From Pseudomonas fluorescens (GTDB taxonomy: Bacteria; Pseudomonadota; Gammaproteobacteria; Pseudomonadales; Pseudomonadaceae), in the NCBI RefSeq assembly GCF_002022275.1, contig NZ_MSDF01000027.1:40864-104863 (forward strand): a stretch of 64,000 nucleotides of DNA, in the 5' to 3' direction. A model generated the notes under the pieces. That model did not search any database and was not told the origin of the DNA. It worked only from the letters and a program-made list of their open reading frames with translations. The translations under genes and the position numbers were made by a program. Positions within the stretch are counted from its first letter, which is position 1. Each line of letters opens with the position of its first letter. Shown here piece after piece: positions 17,034-24,462 of this stretch.

Positions 17034-18200
17034 TTATGGTGTGTTGCGGCTGTGCCGGTAATCGCTGACGGCTTCATACACGGCTTTGCGCAGCCGGTTG
17101 ATGCCGCCAATCGGTCGATGCGCTTCCAGCCCGAACCAGGGGTTGAACGACTGGTTGTCGCACGCCAGGTTCAAGGCCGGGGTGTCGAAATCCTGGGCCG
17201 GAATTTTTACCTTGGCCACGGTTTCATACGGCGCATCGCTTTCCTTCCACTCAATGCTGGTGTCTTCGATCGGCATGAATTTTTGCGGGTTCTGGCGCTG
17301 AATCTGCAATACGAAACACGCCGGTACACGGTCAGTGGACAGTTGCTGGTTCAGGGCGCTGCGCAGGAAATTCGGCAGGTCTTCGTTCTGTTTGGGCAGC
17401 GCATATTCCGGGCAGCTCTGCGGGTCCGGGGCGACGCGGAACTTGGCGTTGGCCGTGCCGAACTTGTAGGGCGACACTGAGAAATAGGTCGTCTGCGTCG
17501 GACTGGCAGGGGCCGGTGCCAGGGTCGCCAGCGCAATAAACAAATGACGCACCTGCCAACTGCGCGGGTCAGCCTTGGGGAAGAACGCCAGGACTTTTTT
17601 GCCGTCTGCCTGTGCGCCAATGTTCTGCGCGTACTCCGCCACATCGCTGACAAAGAAGTTCGGATGGCTGAACATCACGAAGTCCTGCTCCGTGCGCGTC
17701 TGCTGGTCGGCCATTAGTTGCTTGTCCGGTACATCCAGCAGCTTGATCGCCATGCCGCGTGCATCGCGGATGCTGTCGAACTGCGGGTAGGCATTGCCGT
17801 TGGACAGCCGCATCATCGCCTGCCAGGTCTTGCCCGGCTCGGCGAACACGCCCTGGCGCAGAGCCGGGTCGAGGTCGGCCAGCACGCTGACCTCGGCTTT
17901 CACGCAGCCGTGGGCCTTGGCGTGGGCGTCGCGCAGGTAACGCGTGCCTTCACGGTGCTGATCGACGATGCGCACTGCCGTCTGGATGATGCCCTGGGTC
18001 ATCGCCGATTCACCGGGCGGGATCTGTTCGTTCGGCGACACCGGGCCGCTGTGCTGCCAGGCGAACCACGCGCTGGCCGCGAGCCATCCCAGTAAACCCA
18101 GGCCTGCCAGCCACAGCAACGTCTTGCCGAGAAACTTGCCCAGGCCCAGCCAGAAGCGTGCGAGGAGGGAGCGTTCGTTGTATCGGGAACGGATAATCAT
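17034..18200 (-). CDS. Membrane-anchored catalase-like protein
   Basis: A 388-residue protein with an N-terminal hydrophobic helix (about residues 25-50) and a catalase-superfamily domain. Visible catalase motifs are DAHAKAHGCVKAEV (distal His region, near 95), RLSNGNAYPQFDSIRDARGMAIKL (near 140) and DFVMFSHPNFFVSD, where the usual Asn-Asn is changed. I cannot find the proximal haem-Tyr motif of true catalases, so peroxidase or another activity is as likely. It starts within the last four bases of the di-haem cytochrome gene, so the two are coupled and probably act together outside the inner membrane. Confidence 0.8.
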   Translation of the reverse strand: MIIRSRYNERSLLARFWLGLGKFLGKTLLWLAGLGLLGWLAASAWFAWQHSGPVSPNEQIPPGESAMTQGIIQTAVRIVDQHREGTRYLRDAHAKAHGCVKAEVSVLADLDPALRQGVFAEPGKTWQAMMRLSNGNAYPQFDSIRDARGMAIKLLDVPDKQLMADQQTRTEQDFVMFSHPNFFVSDVAEYAQNIGAQADGKKVLAFFPKADPRSWQVRHLFIALATLAPAPASPTQTTYFSVSPYKFGTANAKFRVAPDPQSCPEYALPKQNEDLPNFLRSALNQQLSTDRVPACFVLQIQRQNPQKFMPIEDTSIEWKESDAPYETVAKVKIPAQDFDTPALNLACDNQSFNPWFGLEAHRPIGGINRLRKAVYEAVSDYRHSRNTP

Positions 18201-20044
18201 GGCAGTTGTTGCTCCAGCGGGCCGCCCAGCACTTTGAGGTATTCCAGCAGCGCCCAGCGTTCCTGCGGCAGCAAGCTGCGGCCGATCACGCCATTGCCAC
18301 GCTTGCCGGCACGGAATTCGTGGCCGCTGTTGTGGTTGCCGGTGATTGTGGTATCGAACAAAAAGGCGTTCTTGAACGCGACGCTCTGGAAGCCCAGGTG
18401 GCGCGGGTCGTAGTCGAAGGTGCCTTTGTAGAAGGTGGTGCTGCGCTCGTCTTGGGGCGAGAGCAGTTGGTAGAGTGTCGGCACCGAACCGTTGTGCAAG
18501 AACGGCGGAGTAGCCCAGATGCCGGCCAGTGGCCGCGCCTTATAGGCGCGCAGTTCGCGTACGCCGATGGGCAAGCCATAGCCGTCCAGGCGCGGACGTT
18601 CAGCCGGGGTGACGCCGGCGGCGCGGTAGGCGTGTTCTTCCACGAATGCGGTGACGTAAGCCAGGCCCTTGGCCACCGACATTTTCTTCAGGTCCAGAGG
18701 TTCGGTGGGCGTCGGGTGCAGTTCGACGTTGAGTTTGGCCAACTCGGCCGGGTCCCACTGCAGGGCGCTCAGGTCATAACGCTGGTCGGCGATGTTGCTG
18801 GCGGCATTGGGGTCGGTGCCGATGTAGTCCACCGGAAGCATTTTCAGTTGCTGCACCGGGCGGCCGTTTTCCTGGGTGACGCTGGGTACGTGGCAGCCGG
18901 CGCAGTTCTCGGCAAATAACGCGCGGCCTCTGGCGGCGAGGGGTTTATCGACGGCGCCGAACAGGTCTTCGGGCCAGGTCGGCGGTTTGAGGCGTTGCAG
19001 GGTTTCTTCGATCAGGTTGAGGTCACGCACGCGCACGCTGGACGGGTAGCGCGCGTCGCCTTGCAGGGGCTGGCCGGCGCTGTCGAAGAAGACCAGCGTG
19101 GCGCCGACGCCGAGGGCTTCGCCGATGTTGCGCGCCATGGGTTGCTGCGCCGAGCCGTTCCATTGCACCCAGTCGAAGGTCCAGATATCCCACAGCTGCG
19201 GGTAGTCCACCGGTGCATTGGCGACGCGATAATTGTCCGGGGAGATCGCGTCGCCGAAGCTGGCGTTGGCGATGCGGCCGAATGCGTCGGTGCGGCCCGG
19301 GCCTTCTTCGGTGGGGTAGAGGCCGCGGTGGGTGTCGTTCCAGGCGACTTTGAGGAATTGGTTCAGCGACTGCTTGAAGTCCTGGCGCAGTTGACTGTGT
19401 TCGGCATCGTAGCGATCGCCGAGGACCTCACGCGCGAAGCGCTCGAATTTCCACGGGTTGTAGTAGGTGGCGGCAAGGCTGGCGACTAACGCCTGGCCGA
19501 AACTGCCGCCGCGCAGCGTGGGCACGCTGGAAGGCAGCACATGCTGGGCCGAGCCGCCGTCGATGCGCAGGGCCTGACCTTTGAAATGCAACTCGCCGGT
19601 GTGGCAGGCGGCGCAGGTGATGTCGAGGTATTCGACCGGGCTGCCGGCATTCTGATGCCGTGCGAAACCTACGGGCAGGTTACCGGGGTTTTGCGTGGTG
19701 GGGACTTGCTTGGGATCGACCAGGAAACCGAAGCGTGCGAGGTATTCCGGCGTGGCGAAACGCTGCTCGGAAAACGGCAGCTCCAGGTTGGTAAACCAGT
19801 CGTAATGCAGGCCTTTTACCTGAGTGCCTTGGGGCGTGAAGTAATAGGTCTGGCGGTCGGCGGCACTCCATTGATCCTGGTAATGCACCTGCTCTACCGG
19901 TACGTAGTCCGGCAGCTTGGGGTTGAGGGTGTAATAGAGCACAACGGCCAGAAGCAGGCCCAGGGCTATGAGTATCAGCAGTAATACACGGGAAAAAATA
20001 CGCAAGATGGCTATCCTTGTCTCGGCCTTGTCGAGTTGTTGCAT
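18197..20044 (-). CDS. Membrane-anchored di-haem cytochrome c (peroxidase-like)
   Basis: About 615 residues from the ATG at 20044 (an upstream in-frame start at 20074 is possible). An N-terminal hydrophobic helix (SRVLLLILIALGLLLAVVLYY) anchors it, with the rest in the periplasm. Two covalent haem motifs are present, CAACH near residue 144 and CAGCH near 381. The protein is much longer than classical BCCP/MauG di-haem peroxidases (~330). Its gene overlaps the start of the catalase-like gene by four bases. Role inferred as peroxide- or lipid-related redox chemistry; not proven. Confidence 0.82.
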   Translation of the reverse strand: MQQLDKAETRIAILRIFSRVLLLILIALGLLLAVVLYYTLNPKLPDYVPVEQVHYQDQWSAADRQTYYFTPQGTQVKGLHYDWFTNLELPFSEQRFATPEYLARFGFLVDPKQVPTTQNPGNLPVGFARHQNAGSPVEYLDITCAACHTGELHFKGQALRIDGGSAQHVLPSSVPTLRGGSFGQALVASLAATYYNPWKFERFAREVLGDRYDAEHSQLRQDFKQSLNQFLKVAWNDTHRGLYPTEEGPGRTDAFGRIANASFGDAISPDNYRVANAPVDYPQLWDIWTFDWVQWNGSAQQPMARNIGEALGVGATLVFFDSAGQPLQGDARYPSSVRVRDLNLIEETLQRLKPPTWPEDLFGAVDKPLAARGRALFAENCAGCHVPSVTQENGRPVQQLKMLPVDYIGTDPNAASNIADQRYDLSALQWDPAELAKLNVELHPTPTEPLDLKKMSVAKGLAYVTAFVEEHAYRAAGVTPAERPRLDGYGLPIGVRELRAYKARPLAGIWATPPFLHNGSVPTLYQLLSPQDERSTTFYKGTFDYDPRHLGFQSVAFKNAFLFDTTITGNHNSGHEFRAGKRGNGVIGRSLLPQERWALLEYLKVLGGPLEQQLP

Positions 20045-20263
20045 TCTTATGCCATTGCGCCACAGGTGCGGCAAGTGGCCAGTAAGTGGGTGGTAAGAGG
20101 TCCCGCGATCCGTCGCGGGCCCCCATCATGAATGAAATTGCTTTTAAACACGTGAACTTATCAGAAGTTTCCCCCTCAGATGCCGGTAGCCATTGGTCGT
20201 GGCCGCCTGATAAGCTCGCGACTTTACTCGAATGCCCTTTTGGCGCACGAACAAGGAAATAGC

Positions 20264-21004
20264 ATGAAACAGCATCGGTTGGCGGCGGCGGTGGCCCTGG
20301 TTAGCCTGGTACTTGCGGGTTGTGATTCGCAAACCAGCGTAGAGCTGAAAACCCCGGCGCAGAAAGCTTCCTACGGCATTGGCCTGAACATGGGCAAAAG
20401 CCTGGCTCAGGAAGGCATGGATGACCTGGACTCCAAAGCGGTAGCCCAAGGCATCGAAGATGCCGTCGGCAAGAAAGAACAGAAGCTGAAAGACGACGAG
20501 TTGGTTGAAGCGTTTGCCGCACTGCAGAAGCGTGCAGAAGAACGCATGACCAAAATGAGCGAAGAGTCGGCAACCGCCGGCAAGAAATTCCTCGAAGACA
20601 ACGCCAAGAAAGACGGCGTAGTCACCACTGCTTCCGGTCTGCAGTACAAGATCGTGAAGAAAGCCGACGGCGCTCAGCCCAAGCCTACCGACGTAGTGAC
20701 TGTTCACTACACCGGCAAGCTCACCAACGGCACCACCTTTGACAGCTCCGTGGATCGCGGTAGCCCGATTGACCTGCCGGTCAGCGGCGTGATTCCGGGT
20801 TGGGTCGAAGGCCTGCAACTGATGCACGTTGGCGAGAAGGTAGAGTTGTACATCCCGTCCGACCTGGCCTACGGCGCGCAGAGCCCGAGCCCGGCGATTC
20901 CAGCCAACTCCGTGCTGGTATTCGACCTGGAACTGCTGGCGATCAAGGACCCGGCCAAGGCTGAAGCCCCTGACGCACCGGCTGCACCTGCTGCCAAGAA
21001 GTAA
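20264..21004 (+). CDS. FKBP-type peptidyl-prolyl isomerase, lipoprotein
   Basis: A 246-residue protein. Residues 1-20 are a lipoprotein signal ending in the lipobox LAGC. A dimerisation domain follows (KASYGIGLNMGKSLA on), then a charged helix rich in Lys and Glu, and the FKBP domain from about residue 135 (VHYTGKLTNGTTFDSS, GWVEGLQLM, AYGAQSPSPAIP). The order matches FklB/FkpA, so it should assist folding in the periplasm. The start at 20264 has AAGGAAAT upstream; a longer open frame from 20180 would destroy the signal peptide. Confidence 0.93.
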   Translation: MKQHRLAAAVALVSLVLAGCDSQTSVELKTPAQKASYGIGLNMGKSLAQEGMDDLDSKAVAQGIEDAVGKKEQKLKDDELVEAFAALQKRAEERMTKMSEESATAGKKFLEDNAKKDGVVTTASGLQYKIVKKADGAQPKPTDVVTVHYTGKLTNGTTFDSSVDRGSPIDLPVSGVIPGWVEGLQLMHVGEKVELYIPSDLAYGAQSPSPAIPANSVLVFDLELLAIKDPAKAEAPDAPAAPAAKK

Positions 21005-21024
21005 TCAGCGTCTGAACACACACA

Positions 21025-21056
21025 CAACGCCCCGTTTCGACGGGGCGTTGTTGTTT
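21025..21056 (+). terminator. Rho-independent terminator after the FKBP gene
   Basis: CAACGCCCCG (21025-21034) pairs with CGGGGCGTTG (21041-21050), loop of six, followed by TTGTTTC. It ends the transcript 20 bases after the stop codon. Confidence 0.88.
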
Positions 21057-21262
21057 CTGCATCTTTCAGATTGTGGCCTTGGCAAATCCGATCGAACATC
21101 CCCAGCCTGCCACAGTCTGATATAACACCTGAGTACGGGTAGCCGCACATCCACGCCAAGTCAATGAAATCTTGGGTTTTTTTTATGTGCGCAAAAAATG
21201 CCCGATCTGACTGCAAGCCTTGTAGTCCGTGGCTTTCAGCCATGAAAAAAGGCTCTGTTCAC

Positions 21263-21293
21263 AAGGTTATCCACAATTTGTGTGGATAACCTT
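21263..21293. promoter_or_regulatory. Inverted pair of perfect DnaA boxes
   Basis: TTATCCACA (21267-21275) and its reverse complement TGTGGATAA (21281-21289) are both perfect DnaA boxes. They sit in a 13-bp perfect inverted repeat (21263-21275 with 21281-21293) with a five-base centre. The remainder of the intergenic stretch 21051-21319 shows no gene. The pair lies 27 bases before the YkvA-like start, where DnaA could regulate transcription; it could also titrate DnaA or act as a hairpin in RNA. Confidence 0.7.
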
Positions 21294-21319
21294 TCTGTCG
21301 TATGGAACTGGAGTGACGA

Positions 21320-21775
21320 ATGAAACCACCCTTCAATTTCACCCGTTTCCTGCCCATGGCCGCGCGCTTGCTCGGCCGTGGCCGTTTGCCAACATTGTTG
21401 TTCGCCGTCGCTGCCAAAGGCTCAAGCCAGGGCAACCGCCTGGGCAAACTCAAGGATGATCTCAAATTGCTCCAGGCCCTGTGCCTGGCCTACTGGCGCG
21501 GAGAGTACCGGGCGATCAGTCCCAAGGCGTTGATTTCGGTAGTGGCGGGGCTCATGTACTTTCTGAGCCCGATCGACGCGATCCCGGACTTTATTCCCGT
21601 GTTCGGCATGCTCGATGACATCGCCGTACTGGCATGGGTCATGAAGACCCTGGACGGCGAGCTGAGCGCCTTTCGCGCCTGGCGCGACGCCCAACGCCCG
21701 GAAAAACTCGCAGTGGTTGAGCGGCTGCCAGCGACGCCTGCATTGCTGGCTGAGGAAAACCCGCAAAAAAACTGA
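21320..21775 (+). CDS. YkvA/DUF1232 family membrane protein
   Basis: A 151-residue protein. The DUF1232 core lies at about residues 70-110 (VVAGLMYFLSPIDAIPDFIPVFGMLDD), a hydrophobic segment characteristic of the YkvA family. The N terminus is basic. The molecular role of the family is unknown. It follows the inverted DnaA-box pair and precedes an XRE regulator. Confidence 0.85.
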   Translation: MKPPFNFTRFLPMAARLLGRGRLPTLLFAVAAKGSSQGNRLGKLKDDLKLLQALCLAYWRGEYRAISPKALISVVAGLMYFLSPIDAIPDFIPVFGMLDDIAVLAWVMKTLDGELSAFRAWRDAQRPEKLAVVERLPATPALLAEENPQKN

Positions 21776-21871
21776 TCACACGTATATCCCCCTGCGACCT
21801 TTGTGGCTGTTAGGATTACACTTCTAAGGAAAGAACTTACTTAGTAAGTGTTGTTATCCTACGGGGCAGAC

Positions 21872-22210
21872 ATGGATATTCAGATCATTTCACGCGATGG
21901 CGAACCCGAGTACGCGGTGTTGCCATGGGACCAGTACCAGGCGCTACTAAAAGCAGCCGGTCAGCAGCAGCCCACTCTTGCACCTTCTCCCGCCGTCACT
22001 GCCGCCCCTGAACAAGGTTTGCGCCCGCTCGCAGACCTGCGCGGCCTGCGCGAGGCCAAGGGCCTGGCCATCGAGACCCTGGCCCGCACCGTGGGCATCA
22101 GCCCCTCGTATCTTGGATTGATCGAAAGTGGTGAGCGCCAGCCGGATGCCGCGATACGCCGCAGCCTGGCCTGGGAATTGGGCGTGGCAGGTTGGAGGGA
22201 TGAATCTTGA
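21872..22210 (+). CDS. XRE-family helix-turn-helix regulator
   Basis: A 112-residue protein. Residues 1-30 resemble the N terminus of antitoxin-like or Pseudomonas-specific regulators (ISRDGEPEYAVLPWDQYQALL), followed by a Pro/Ala linker and a Cro/C1-type HTH (LREAKGLAIETLARTVGISPSYLGLIESGER, about 60-92). Its stop overlaps the TTG start of the next gene by four bases, so the two form a unit. No toxin partner is recognised in the neighbour, and the target is unknown. Confidence 0.85.
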   Translation: MDIQIISRDGEPEYAVLPWDQYQALLKAAGQQQPTLAPSPAVTAAPEQGLRPLADLRGLREAKGLAIETLARTVGISPSYLGLIESGERQPDAAIRRSLAWELGVAGWRDES

Positions 22211-22578
22211 GCCTACGTATCAGCCGTCAACATTGGGATGGGTTAATCAACGAATTGGACCAGGCGCGCCGCCAGCGCCATCTGCTGACCTACCGTGCGC
22301 TGCTGGAGCGCCTGCAATTTCCCACGCCGGCGATGCAGACCCTGGCCGCCGCGCTTGAACACTTGGCTGCGCTTGACGCCAAGGCCGAGCAGCCGTTGCG
22401 CAGCTCGCTGGTGATCAGCCAAGGCGCGAGCCGCTTGCCGCGTACCGGTTTTTTTGAGTGTGTGGAGCGCCTTGGGCGCTTCAGCGGGCCGTCCGATGGC
22501 GTGGCCGCCGCGTCCTGGCATGCTTCGGAAGTGGTGCGGGTGTTCGAATACGAGTACCCGGAATCAGCCGAGGCTTAA
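22207..22578 (+). CDS. Conserved hypothetical protein
   Basis: A 123-residue protein starting with TTG, coupled to the XRE gene by a four-base overlap. No signal peptide or membrane segment. It is rich in Leu, Arg and Gln in the first 60 residues (DQARRQRHLLTYRALLERL), then less regular. It ends within four bases of the convergent EAL/GGDEF gene. No family function is recognised. Confidence 0.7.
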   Translation: MSLRISRQHWDGLINELDQARRQRHLLTYRALLERLQFPTPAMQTLAAALEHLAALDAKAEQPLRSSLVISQGASRLPRTGFFECVERLGRFSGPSDGVAAASWHASEVVRVFEYEYPESAEA

Positions 22579-24344
22579 AGCGCCTGGGACAGCATGTCCA
22601 TGCTGTCGATCACATGGATGCTATAGCCGGCGACGTCCTTGGCATGATGCTTGGCCTGCGAGGCCAATTCGGCCAGCTGGCTGGCGTCGAGTTGTCCACA
22701 GGCCTGTGGATATAAATGCACCACGCCAATCGACAGCGACAGCAGCGCAAACTCCTGACGCACGCCCTGGCGGTTCAACGCCACGAAACAGCCGGCATCG
22801 AGGTGTTCGGCGCGGTAGAAGCGTCGGCATTGGGTGTGGAAATCATCGAGTAACTGGTTGAGACGCTTGCGCCAGTCTTGCGGGCCGAGCACCAGTAAAA
22901 AGTCATCACCGCCGATGTGCCCGACGAAGTCGCGGCTGGGATCGACCCGATCGTTCAGGCACTGCGCCAGACACAGCAACACCTCATCCCCACGGCCATA
23001 GCCGTAGATATCGTTGAATGGCTTGAAGCTGTCGATATCCACATAGCAGATCACCGACTCGCGCTGTTGCTGCAACAACCGCGTCAGGCACTGCTGGATC
23101 GGCACGTTGCCCGGTAGCAAGGTCAGCGGATTGGCATAGCGCGCCTGTTGGATTTTCAGCTCGGTGATCAGCTTGAGCACGTCGATTACCCGGCCCAGTC
23201 CCAAATAATCGCCGTTGAGCGTAATGATGAAGTCTTCCTCGATCCGCTGCCGCGCCCGGCTGGTCAGCAGGCGACTGACTTGCTGCAGCGACTGGCTCAA
23301 CTCCACGGCCAGGAAGTCATCACTCATCAAGCGGCTGATCGGCTTGCGCGCGAACAAATCCGTGGCAAATGGCTTGAGCAGCGCATCGGACAACGAATGC
23401 CGATGCACAATGCCCACGGGGTGGCCGCGCCTATCCAGCACCGCCAGCGAGTTGAGGTTGGCCTGGCGGCGAAACGATTCCAGCACCTGGGCGGTGGCAG
23501 TGTCCTGGTCCACCGCCGGTTGTTCGTTGAGCAGAGCGCTGAGGTCGCTGGCTTCTTCATTGAGGGCGATGTTGGCGTTGTCCGGTTTGGGCAGCATCAG
23601 GCGTGCTTCCTGCGGCGGCTGTTCCTGCGGGCGACACAGCAAGTAACCCTGAACCAGATCGACGCCCATCTCCGTCAACACCGCCAGCTCTTCCGGCAGT
23701 TCGATGCCCTCCGCAATCACCTGCGCCCGGGAGGCCTTGGCGATTTGCAGGATCGAGCCGACGAATTCGCGCTTGAGCGCATCCTGATGGATGCCATCGA
23801 TAAAGTGTCGGTCGATCTTCACGTAATCCGGGCGTAGCTCCGACCATAACCGCAAGCTGGAATAACCGGCGCCCAAGTCGTCCAGTGCGATGGCGAAACC
23901 CATGTCGCGGTAGTGGTGCAGGGCTGTTTGCAGCAGGTCAAAATCATCGGTGGGGGTTTGCTCGGTGAGTTCGATCACCACCTGGCTCGGCGGAATGCCG
24001 AAGTCGCGCAGCAGTTGCAGGGTGCGCCCCGGTTGGTGCGCGGTCTCCATCAGGGATTCCGGCGAGATATTCAGAAAGAGTTTGCCCGGCAATTTCTGTT
24101 CGCTGAAGCGTCGGCATGCGCTCTCGCGGCAGGCCATTTCCAGCTCGCTGAGGCGCCCGGCGTGGCTGGCTACGGAAAACAGGGCGACGGGGGAGTGCAG
24201 CGGGCTGTTGGAGGGCCCACGGCTTAAGGCTTCGTAGCCGAGGATGCGCCGTTCGGACAGGCAAATGATCGGTTGGAACAGGCTGTGCAAACTGCCTTGA
24301 GCCAGGATTGAGCCCAATGCATTCAGCTGTTCGGTCATGGTCAT
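22575..24344 (-). CDS. EAL-CBS-GGDEF cyclic-di-GMP protein
   Basis: About 589 residues from the ATG at 24344; the longer open frame would read through the prc terminator. Domain order is unusual: EAL first (YEALSRGP, VIELTEQTP, DDLGAGYSS, KIDRHFI and AEGIE all present, so a phosphodiesterase active site looks complete), then paired CBS domains (about 290-410), then a GGDEF domain with GGDDF. No RxxD inhibitory site precedes it. The CBS pair may sense an adenine nucleotide. Cytosolic. Confidence 0.9.
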   Translation of the reverse strand: MTMTEQLNALGSILAQGSLHSLFQPIICLSERRILGYEALSRGPSNSPLHSPVALFSVASHAGRLSELEMACRESACRRFSEQKLPGKLFLNISPESLMETAHQPGRTLQLLRDFGIPPSQVVIELTEQTPTDDFDLLQTALHHYRDMGFAIALDDLGAGYSSLRLWSELRPDYVKIDRHFIDGIHQDALKREFVGSILQIAKASRAQVIAEGIELPEELAVLTEMGVDLVQGYLLCRPQEQPPQEARLMLPKPDNANIALNEEASDLSALLNEQPAVDQDTATAQVLESFRRQANLNSLAVLDRRGHPVGIVHRHSLSDALLKPFATDLFARKPISRLMSDDFLAVELSQSLQQVSRLLTSRARQRIEEDFIITLNGDYLGLGRVIDVLKLITELKIQQARYANPLTLLPGNVPIQQCLTRLLQQQRESVICYVDIDSFKPFNDIYGYGRGDEVLLCLAQCLNDRVDPSRDFVGHIGGDDFLLVLGPQDWRKRLNQLLDDFHTQCRRFYRAEHLDAGCFVALNRQGVRQEFALLSLSIGVVHLYPQACGQLDASQLAELASQAKHHAKDVAGYSIHVIDSMDMLSQAL

Positions 24345-24358
24345 GGCGATCTCGATCG

Positions 24359-24395
24359 AAAAAAAAGGACCGCAGGCGGTGAGCCTGCGGTCCTT
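24359..24395 (-). terminator. Rho-independent terminator after prc
   Basis: A 13-bp stem (24365-24377 with 24383-24395, loop of five) followed on the minus strand by eight T. It lies between the prc stop and the start of the downstream EAL gene, which therefore needs its own promoter or read-through. Confidence 0.88.
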
Positions 24396-24462
24396 CATTT
24401 CACGACAGAATGATGTCTATATGATGACACTCTGGGGAGTGATCACATTAAATTGCCATCAT

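Noticed and set aside
20102..20119. GC-rich 7-bp hairpin upstream of the FKBP gene
   Set aside because: No T run on either side and no known motif; not enough to call a terminator or riboswitch.
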